Shown: positions 1-5,122 of the stretch, piece by piece
Layout of the letters: each line of letters opens with the position of its first letter
How positions within the stretch are numbered: the stretch's first letter is position 1
Source of the DNA: an uncultured Prevotellaceae bacterium
Lineage (GTDB): Bacteria; Bacteroidota; Bacteroidia; Bacteroidales; Bacteroidaceae
Assembly (NCBI GenBank): GCA_900315105.1
Contig: OMXX01000179.1
Coordinates: 1 to 5,122 of the forward strand
Reading direction: 5' to 3'
DNA length: 5,122 nt
Notes under the pieces: model-generated
What the model was told of the DNA's origin: nothing
What the model saw: only the letters and a program-made list of their open reading frames with translations
The model's database searches: none
Translations under genes and position numbers: made by a program

Positions 1-13
1 GACTAAATTCAAC

Positions 14-26
14 GATGTCAAAGAAC
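14..26 (-). promoter_or_regulatory. Possible rRNA-operon leader motif (boxA-like)
   Basis: Read on the minus strand the sequence is GTTCTTTGACATC. It resembles the boxA antitermination element of rRNA leaders (E. coli core GCTCTTTAACA), and I recall a GTTCTTTGACA element ahead of 16S genes in Bacteroidota. It lies downstream of glgP in the same direction, so an rRNA operon could begin just beyond the left edge. The TTTG or TTGACA inside it could instead be the -33/-35 part of a promoter whose -7 box would fall outside the window. No rRNA gene is visible on this side, so the call rests on motif resemblance alone. Confidence 0.4.
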
Positions 27-30
27 TCGA

Positions 31-52
31 TAGTCCCCTCTTTCCGGGGCTA
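31..52. other. GC-rich hairpin downstream of glgP
   Basis: TAG and CCCC (31-33, 35-38) pair with GGGG and CTA (46-52), leaving T34 bulged and a 7-nt loop. The stem therefore has 7 base pairs, four of them G-C. It starts about 60 nt past the glgP stop. On the minus strand no U-run follows; the next bases lead into the boxA-like motif. On the plus strand it is followed by the T/A-rich TATTTGATTAATATTT. It could be a weak glgP terminator, a terminator for a plus-strand gene arriving from the left, or a leader hairpin of a downstream rRNA operon. The sequence does not decide between these. Confidence 0.4.
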
Positions 53-114
53 TTTGATTAATATTTAACTCATCCCAATTTTAACGGGACACTTATGATA
101 CTAGATATAAAAAC

Positions 115-2676
115 TTAGAACTCAAACCACTTCACGTAAGCGAAGTCCTGACGGTGTGGCAGCAAGTCGTTCTTGGGATACATACGCACGGCACACTTGT
201 AAAGACCTGCATCGGGCTGATCCGTAACACACTCAAAGGTGTAGAGATTGCCTTCCTTCTTGACCACCTTGAACGGATGAACCTCCTTGATGCAGTCTTC
301 ACCCTTTTCGTTCTGGGTAAGTGCAACGAACTCAAGTCCGATAGCATCGTCAAGTCCCTGCTCGTCAACTACGAAAGTGAACTTGTATTCCTCGCCTGTC
401 TCTGGACCGGCCTGAGGCATATTGTTCTCCTTGGAAACCACATGGATAGAATCCCAACGCTCAGCAACGGTCTCCTTCCAGAGAGCGATTTCCTTGGCAA
501 TCTGGTTGTTGTTGGCCGAGAGTTCCTTGAAGCGCTTGGCCTCTTTCTGATAGAACTTGTCATAGTAGTCGTCGAGCTGACGCTTCATGGTGTAGTGAGG
601 AGCAATAGTGGCGATAGAGTTCTTGATAACGTTTATCCAGCCCTCGGAGTAGCCCTTCTCGTTCTTGGCATAGTAGAGCGGCACGATGTCGTTCTCCAGC
701 AATCCATAGATCGTGGCAGCATCAAGCTGATCCTGATAGCCCTGATTATCGTAGGTGCGCTTCTCGGTAAGTGCCCATCCAGCACCCTCACGATAGCCTT
801 CAAGCCACCATCCGTCGAGCACGGAAAGGTTAACCACACCATTCATCTCAGCCTTTTCGCCGGAAGTACCTGATGCCTCAAGAGTACGGGTCGGTGTATT
901 CATCCAAATGTCAACACCCGACACAAGGCGGCGGGCCAGACGGAAATCGTAGTCCTCCAGGAAAATAATCTTACCCAGGAACTCAGGACGCTGGCTGATT
1001 TCGTAGATCTTCTTGATCAGTCCCTGACCTGCGCCATCGGCGGGGTGTGCCTTACCGGCAAAGAGGAACTGAACGGGATGCTCAGGATTGTTCACAATCT
1101 TAGACAGACGATCAAGGTCGGTGAACAGCAGATGTGCACGCTTGTAAGTAGCGAAGCGGCGGCAGAAGCCGATCATCAGAGCATTTGGATTAATCTTCTG
1201 CAACAGAGAAAGCACACGTGAAGGATCTCCCTGATTCTTCAGCCAGTTTTCACGGAACTTATCACGGATATAGTCGGTGAGCTTCTTCTTCAATGCCATA
1301 CGTGTAGCCCAGATTTCCTCATCGGGTACATTATAGATGGCATGCCAGATTTCCTCGTTGCTCTGGTCGTTCATGAAGTTCTTGTCGAAGTACTTCTCAT
1401 AAAGATGACGCCACTCGGTTGCAGCCCATGAGGGGAAGTGAACGCCATTGGTCACATAGCCCACGGCATTCTCCTCGGGGAAATAACCCTTCCAGATAGG
1501 AGCAAACATCTTCTGGGAAACCCATCCGTGAAGTTTTGACACACCATTTACTTCCTGACATGTATTGATAGCAAAGGTTGACATCGAGAACTTCTCGTTC
1601 TTATCATCGGGATTGGTACGACCCATGCCAATGAATTCATCCCATGAAATGCCAAGCAGAGCAGGATAACCACCCATATACTTGCCAAAGAGCTGCTCGT
1701 CGAAGTAGTCGTGACCGGCAGGTACAGGAGTGTGGCAAGTATAAAGGCCGCTTGCACGAACCAGCTCCATAGCCTGATTGAAGGTCAATCCTTCCTGAAT
1801 ATAGTCAACCAAGCGCTGGAGGTTGCAGAGAGCAGCATGTCCCTCATTGCAATGGTAGATATCCTTCTTGATGCCAAGCTTCTTCAGCGTCAGCATACCA
1901 CCGATACCGAGCAGGATCTCCTGCTTCAGGCGGTTTTCCCAATCGCCGCCATAGAGAGTGTGAGTGATAGGCTTGTCGAACTCGGAGTTCATCTCATTAT
2001 CGGTATCAAGCAGATACAACTTGATGCGGCCCACATTCACACGCCATACATAAGCATGTACCTGATAGTTCATATATGGCACGTCAACAACCATCGGAGT
2101 TCCATCCTCGTTCAGTTGACGCTCCACGGGGAGAGAATTGAAGTTCTGTGCATCATATACAGCAATCTGCTGTCCGTCCATTGAAAGGCTCTGCTTGAAA
2201 TAGCCGAAACGATACAGGAAACCTACAGCGCACATATCCACATTAGAGTCGGAAGCCTCCTTCAGATAGTCACCGGCAAGCATTCCAAGACCACCGGAAT
2301 AAATCTTCAACACTTGGTTAAGACCAAATTCCATACAGAAATAAGCCACGGAAGCACGCTTGGCATCGGGCTTCACGTCCATATACTTACGGAAGAGATT
2401 ATAGACCTCTTTCACATTCTTCATGATGGTCTTATCCTTCACAATCTCCTTCTTGCGATCGTAACTCAGACGTTCGAGCAAGAGAACGGGGTTATGACCA
2501 ACTTCCTCATAAAGTGCTTCATCAAGACTTCTCCAAAGCTCACGGGCCTCATAATTCCACGCCCACCACATGTTGTGAGCGAGTTCGTCCAGACACTTTA
2601 AATCTTCGGGCAGTTTTGACTTCACTGCTAACTCCTTCCATTGTGGGGCGCTGGCATAATCTGCTTTAATCTTCAT
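115..2676 (-). CDS. glgP: Alpha-glucan (glycogen) phosphorylase, GT35 family
   Basis: This cytoplasmic, pyridoxal-phosphate (PLP)-dependent enzyme releases glucose-1-phosphate from the non-reducing ends of glycogen or maltodextrins. The 853-residue protein is of the DUF3417/TIGR02094 type. The N-terminal DUF3417-like part covers about 15-105 ([13 protein letters not shown] at 36-48). The catalytic core follows, with [18 protein letters not shown] (126-143), HCNEGHAA (275-282), HTPVPAGHD (315-323), [10 protein letters not shown] (506-515) and GKAHPAD (541-547). The PLP motif EASGTSGEK (600-608) makes K608 the likely Schiff-base lysine; Glu607 stands where the classical motif has Met. A C-terminal beta-rich segment (about 762-853) ends in [15 protein letters not shown], which I take to be normal for this long form. 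The start MKIKADY matches family N-termini, with no frameshift or truncation. It follows the synthase gene by 72 nt on the same strand without a recognisable promoter, so co-transcription is likely. Function is well supported; chain-length preference is not visible. Confidence 0.96.
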   Translation of the reverse strand: MKIKADYASAPQWKELAVKSKLPEDLKCLDELAHNMWWAWNYEARELWRSLDEALYEEVGHNPVLLLERLSYDRKKEIVKDKTIMKNVKEVYNLFRKYMDVKPDAKRASVAYFCMEFGLNQVLKIYSGGLGMLAGDYLKEASDSNVDMCAVGFLYRFGYFKQSLSMDGQQIAVYDAQNFNSLPVERQLNEDGTPMVVDVPYMNYQVHAYVWRVNVGRIKLYLLDTDNEMNSEFDKPITHTLYGGDWENRLKQEILLGIGGMLTLKKLGIKKDIYHCNEGHAALCNLQRLVDYIQEGLTFNQAMELVRASGLYTCHTPVPAGHDYFDEQLFGKYMGGYPALLGISWDEFIGMGRTNPDDKNEKFSMSTFAINTCQEVNGVSKLHGWVSQKMFAPIWKGYFPEENAVGYVTNGVHFPSWAATEWRHLYEKYFDKNFMNDQSNEEIWHAIYNVPDEEIWATRMALKKKLTDYIRDKFRENWLKNQGDPSRVLSLLQKINPNALMIGFCRRFATYKRAHLLFTDLDRLSKIVNNPEHPVQFLFAGKAHPADGAGQGLIKKIYEISQRPEFLGKIIFLEDYDFRLARRLVSGVDIWMNTPTRTLEASGTSGEKAEMNGVVNLSVLDGWWLEGYREGAGWALTEKRTYDNQGYQDQLDAATIYGLLENDIVPLYYAKNEKGYSEGWINVIKNSIATIAPHYTMKRQLDDYYDKFYQKEAKRFKELSANNNQIAKEIALWKETVAERWDSIHVVSKENNMPQAGPETGEEYKFTFVVDEQGLDDAIGLEFVALTQNEKGEDCIKEVHPFKVVKKEGNLYTFECVTDQPDAGLYKCAVRMYPKNDLLPHRQDFAYVKWFEF

Positions 2677-2681
2677 AATTT

Positions 2682-2731
2682 CTCTGTTTAAGTTTATATC
2701 TAATACTTCTATTTAATTCACTCTGTTTAAG
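2682..2731 (-). repeat. 11-bp direct repeat in the glgP leader
   Basis: CTTAAACAGAG (minus-strand reading) occurs twice, at 2721-2731 and 2682-2692, with the copies 39 bp apart. Each copy is followed by a similar AAATTA/GAATTA stretch. The second copy ends only 5 nt before the glgP ATG, so it lies where the ribosome binds. No clear Shine-Dalgarno sequence is present, as is common in Bacteroidota. I see no TAnnTTTG promoter in this 72-nt spacer. The repeat may be a small duplication of the translation-initiation region, a binding site, or chance in AT-rich DNA. Confidence 0.5.
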
Positions 2732-2748
2732 AACATTCCGTCAATATA

Positions 2749-4404
2749 TTACTTTCTGGCTTCAGCCTTGCGGAGAGCCATATCATAAGCCTGCTCATAA
2801 TACTTGATAAACTCTTTCCAAAGAGCTTTCTTTGAAAGCTTATCTGCATTCTGACGGCATTTCTTTACTTCTTCAGCCGTGTAGTTTGAATACTGGGCAA
2901 CTGTATCTTTAATGGCGTCAGCCACTTCTGAATAGTTATAATCTGTACGATGGATAACCTTCACACCGTCCTCTATCTCGGAATAACCACCCTTCACCGT
3001 ATTTGCCCAAAGTCCGAAACCAGCCAAATCGGTAGTGATACAGGGTACCTTGAAAGCGATTGCTTCCAAAGGAGTATATCCCCAAGGTTCATAGTAGGAA
3101 GGATAAATGCACAGGTCATTGCCAAGCACCACATCATAATAACTAAGGTTAATGACCCCGTCGTCACCTGTGAGATAGCATGGAAGGAAAATCAGTTTCA
3201 CCTTATCATCTTTACGGTTGTGCATATCTAGGTATTTCAGCATCCCCAGCACATTATCGTGACTCATATTGTGTAGCCAATGAGTGATTTCGGGAACATC
3301 TAGGGGAGTATCAAACTTTTTACCGCTATTAAGTCGGTCAACAAGATCCTGACGGGGTTCACCTACCCAACCGGGCACCTCTATAAAGGCAAGAACCGTC
3401 TTCTTCAGATCCTTGTCTCGTAGCAGGCGGTTCATGGCTTCAATATACACATCCACTCCTTTATTGCGGAATTCATAGCGGCCACTGGTGGAAACAATCA
3501 GGGTATCATCGTCCAATTCTTCACCAAGCAGAGCATTAGCTACATCAAGCAAACGCTTGCGGGCAATCTTTCGACGCTTCGTAAATTCAGCCCCTTTTGG
3601 CACAAAACTATTATCGAAACCATTAGGCAGCACAAAATCCACAGGTTTATCGAGCAGTTCCTTGCACTCGTTGGCAGTAATGTCGCTCACCGTAGTAAAA
3701 CAGTCCACATGAAGAGCAGTTTGTTTCTCTATGGAATGCTTGCTCTGCATATTCAATTCCCAAGACATCTGGTCACCGTTATAGGCAAAAAGATAATCAT
3801 AGAGAGGTTTGTTATTACCTGCAATAGATCGGCCGATACTGGTAGCATGAGTGGTAAAAATGGTACCTATCTCCGGCAACACCTTATTTATATATAAGGC
3901 TCCCAAACCGCACATCCATTCATTGGCATGGTAAACCACTTTCTGCGTCTTATCCAAATTATGCTTGTAGAAACTCTCCACCACTTTAGCGGCAGCATAA
4001 GAAAACATAGAGGCTTCATCATAATCACCATAGGCATGAAGAGAATCTACCTGATAATTTTCCCAGAACCATGTATAGATCTGATCTTTTTCCTCAAAAA
4101 ATGGTTTGAAATCCACAAGAACAGCAATCGGCTCGCCGGGAATTGCCCAGCGTCCTATCTTCAAGTTTAAGCCTTCACCAGTTGCCTTAGTCTTCCAAGC
4201 AGATAACAGTGATTGATCTTCTTTAAAATATGGGTTCTTTTTTTCACCCCAACAATCCGGACCTATAAATATCAGATGGTCATTAATCTTATCCTGCAAC
4301 GTTTTTGCACGAGACGAAAGAACTGTATATATACCTCCAACTTTATTGCAAACTTCCCAACTCGACTCAAAGATATAGTTGGGGCTTAACATACCATTTG
4401 TCAT
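2749..4404 (-). CDS. Glycogen synthase, GT3 (eukaryote-like) family
   Basis: This cytoplasmic retaining glycosyltransferase extends alpha-1,4-glucan chains from a nucleotide-glucose donor. Characterised animal and fungal GT3 enzymes use UDP-glucose, so that donor is inferred here. The 551-residue protein shows GT3 rather than GT5 (GlgA) signatures: ESSWEVCNKVGGIYTV (13-28, KVGG donor/acceptor loop), HANEW (159-163), TTHATSIGRSIAG (184-196), LPNGFD (259-264), SGRYEFRNKGVDVYIEA (307-323, with R309 and K315) and YPSYYEPWGYTPLEA (434-448), which carries the E-x7-E pair E439/E447. The eukaryotic enzymes are about 700 residues; this one lacks their phosphorylated terminal extensions. The region matching their arginine cluster, about 510-530, has mostly Lys, Asn and Ala with a single Arg. 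The ATG at 4404 is chosen because a good Bacteroidota promoter sits just upstream; the internal Met5 is a less likely start. It is the first gene of an apparent operon with glgP. It may be labelled glgA elsewhere, but it is not a GT5 enzyme. Confidence 0.95.
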   Translation of the reverse strand: MTNGMLSPNYIFESSWEVCNKVGGIYTVLSSRAKTLQDKINDHLIFIGPDCWGEKKNPYFKEDQSLLSAWKTKATGEGLNLKIGRWAIPGEPIAVLVDFKPFFEEKDQIYTWFWENYQVDSLHAYGDYDEASMFSYAAAKVVESFYKHNLDKTQKVVYHANEWMCGLGALYINKVLPEIGTIFTTHATSIGRSIAGNNKPLYDYLFAYNGDQMSWELNMQSKHSIEKQTALHVDCFTTVSDITANECKELLDKPVDFVLPNGFDNSFVPKGAEFTKRRKIARKRLLDVANALLGEELDDDTLIVSTSGRYEFRNKGVDVYIEAMNRLLRDKDLKKTVLAFIEVPGWVGEPRQDLVDRLNSGKKFDTPLDVPEITHWLHNMSHDNVLGMLKYLDMHNRKDDKVKLIFLPCYLTGDDGVINLSYYDVVLGNDLCIYPSYYEPWGYTPLEAIAFKVPCITTDLAGFGLWANTVKGGYSEIEDGVKVIHRTDYNYSEVADAIKDTVAQYSNYTAEEVKKCRQNADKLSKKALWKEFIKYYEQAYDMALRKAEARK

Positions 4405-4426
4405 TCTTGTTCTTTTATAATGAGCG

Positions 4427-4457
4427 CAAAGGTAATATAAAAATTGTTTATTACCAA
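4427..4457 (-). promoter_or_regulatory. Putative promoter of the glycogen synthase-glgP operon
   Basis: The minus strand carries TACCTTTG (4434 down to 4427), an exact match to the Bacteroidota -7 consensus TAnnTTTG. A GTTG (TTG at 4457-4455) lies 20 nt upstream, matching three of four bases of the -33 TTTG at normal spacing. Transcription would start around 4420-4423, giving a short leader of under 20 nt before the ATG at 4404. The leader is A/G-rich (AAAAGAACAAGA) with no strong Shine-Dalgarno. No operator-like palindrome is evident. Confidence 0.7.
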
Positions 4458-4509
4458 CGGAAAATAACTTAAATTTCTAAAAATCAGCCATTTCTTGATT
4501 TAAAATGAT

Positions 4510-4517
4510 TACATTTG
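4510..4517 (+). promoter_or_regulatory. Putative -7 element of the exported-protein gene
   Basis: TACATTTG matches the Bacteroidota -7 consensus TAnnTTTG exactly and lies 27 nt before the ATG at 4545. A convincing -33 TTTG at 19-21 nt upstream is missing; the nearest TTG (4495-4497) leaves only 12 nt of spacing. Transcription would start near 4521-4524, leaving a leader of about 20 nt without a clear Shine-Dalgarno. This element and the operon promoter face away from each other, with about 75 bp of AT-rich DNA between the two -7 boxes. Confidence 0.55.
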
Positions 4518-4544
4518 CAAAGGATTTTACAAAAGTAGTACTCA

Positions 4545-4958
4545 ATGAAAAGAATTATCACTTTCGTATACATATTTATAACAGCAACAGCTGTTATGGC
4601 TCAAAAACCTTTTTGTGGAAAATTTAACAACGAAGAATACAAAGTATTCCTGAAAATTAATTTCACAGAAAAGGACATTATTGTGCCTAACCAAGAAGTG
4701 TTCGGGGAACTTGACGGCTATATTGGCAGCACACAATGCAATACCGTCTGGCCTATTACATCATCTGACATCAAAGGCAAGAATGCATTCATAGAAGTTA
4801 TCAACAACTACGGAAGCGAAGATTTTGAAGCTACACTCAAAATCTTGAACGACTCAACAATTCAATACGAACACAACAATGGAAGTACGCTAAAATTCCC
4901 AGTAAACAAGAAATGGCATAAGATTCCTAATAAATTAGTTTTCAAGAGAATGCCTTAA
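4545..4958 (+). CDS. Small exported protein of unknown function
   Basis: I do not recognise a named family with confidence. The 137-residue product starts with a typical Sec signal peptide: MKR, a hydrophobic stretch at about 4-17, and a likely signal peptidase I site after VMA (cut between A19 and Q20). No lipobox cysteine is present, so a soluble periplasmic or secreted protein of about 118 residues is expected. The mature part alternates hydrophobic and polar residues and lacks long helices, suggesting a small beta-sandwich or barrel. It has two cysteines (C24, C65), which could form a disulfide. The segment 80-120 (FIEVINNYGSEDFEATLKILNDSTIQYEHNNGSTLKF) reads as consecutive beta strands, and the C-terminus is basic. 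Signal peptide, promoter and clean stop support a real gene. It is visibly more AT-rich than glgP, is divergent from the glycogen operon and convergent with the rRNA genes. Nothing ties it to glycogen metabolism. Confidence 0.85.
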   Translation: MKRIITFVYIFITATAVMAQKPFCGKFNNEEYKVFLKINFTEKDIIVPNQEVFGELDGYIGSTQCNTVWPITSSDIKGKNAFIEVINNYGSEDFEATLKILNDSTIQYEHNNGSTLKFPVNKKWHKIPNKLVFKRMP

Positions 4959-4980
4959 AACTATTCATTAAAAGTAATAT

Positions 4981-5019
4981 AAAAAAGAGTCTTGGTTTCC
5001 AATCGGATTCCAAGACTCT
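4981..5019 (-). terminator. Intrinsic terminator of the rRNA operon
   Basis: AGAGTCTTGG (4986-4995) pairs perfectly with CCAAGACTCT (5010-5019). Inside, TCC (4998-5000) pairs with GGA (5005-5007) around a 4-nt loop, separated from the outer stem by a symmetric 2x2 internal loop. In the minus-strand transcript the stem is followed at once by a U-run (CUCUUUUUUAUAUUA), the layout of a Rho-independent terminator. It begins about 7 nt after the 5S 3' end, so it closes the rRNA operon arriving from the right. On the plus strand CTCGTAAAG follows, with no T-run, so it should work poorly for the convergent gene ending at 4958. Confidence 0.9.
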
Positions 5020-5026
5020 CTCGTAA

Positions 5027-5122
<96 letters not shown>

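Noticed and set aside
72..90. Weak hairpin TCCC...GGGA as a glgP terminator
   Set aside because: Only four or five pairs form, some by G-U wobble, around a long AT-rich loop, and no U-run follows on the minus strand. It is too weak to annotate.
154..873. A 239-codon open frame on the plus strand
   Set aside because: It lies wholly antisense to glgP, whose reading frame has strong family motifs throughout. The translation is low-complexity and hydrophobic with no recognisable domain, as expected of a shadow frame.
1711..2184. A 157-codon open frame on the plus strand
   Set aside because: It is antisense to conserved glgP catalytic-core sequence, with no promoter or initiation context of its own and no family resemblance.
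2677..2748. A separate promoter for glgP
   Set aside because: The spacer contains TATATTGA and similar AT-rich strings but no TAnnTTTG with a spaced -33 element on the minus strand. Co-transcription with the synthase gene is the simpler reading.
4542..4736. A 64-codon minus-strand open frame over the start of the exported-protein gene
   Set aside because: The plus-strand frame has a promoter-like element, signal peptide and full length. The minus-strand frame shows none of these and is a shadow.

Overview
The window looks like a Bacteroidota (Bacteroidales) chromosome, plausibly of the Prevotella/Bacteroides group. Three things support this. The putative promoters match the Bacteroidota -7 element TAnnTTTG, and the genes lack clear Shine-Dalgarno sequences. 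The glycogen synthase is of the GT3 (animal/fungal-like) type known from this phylum and is paired with a DUF3417-type alpha-glucan phosphorylase. The partial 5S rRNA agrees with the Bacteroidales 5S sequence as I remember it. The genus assignment is an inference.

Layout from left to right. Positions 1-114 are non-coding, lying downstream of glgP. They contain a GC-rich hairpin (31-52) and, on the minus strand, a GTTCTTTGACATC motif resembling the boxA-like leader element of rRNA operons. Positions 115-2676 (minus) hold a full-length alpha-glucan phosphorylase (glgP). A 72-nt spacer (2677-2748) carries an 11-bp direct repeat and no recognisable promoter. Positions 2749-4404 (minus) hold a full-length GT3 glycogen synthase. 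A divergent intergenic region (4405-4544) has one putative promoter per direction. Positions 4545-4958 (plus) encode a 137-residue exported protein of unknown function. A strong intrinsic terminator follows (4981-5019, acting on the minus strand), and then the 3' part of a 5S rRNA gene on the minus strand, cut by the window edge.

How the parts fit. The synthase and phosphorylase form an apparent two-gene operon, read synthase then phosphorylase. Together they cover both halves of storage-polysaccharide turnover: chain extension from a nucleotide-sugar and phosphorolysis to glucose-1-phosphate. No branching enzyme or ADP-glucose pyrophosphorylase gene lies in the window. The small exported protein is transcribed away from this operon and towards the end of an rRNA operon, and nothing in its sequence links it to glycogen. 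The 5S at the right edge and the possible rRNA leader at the left edge are both on the minus strand, so the cassette may sit between two tandem rRNA operons. This needs flanking sequence to confirm.

This is mostly a core metabolic region. I see no mobile element, CRISPR array, defence system or obviously novel system. The less ordinary points are the possible inter-rRNA location, the depleted arginine cluster of the synthase, the variant pyridoxal-phosphate motif of the phosphorylase, the orphan exported protein and the duplicated leader sequence ahead of glgP.
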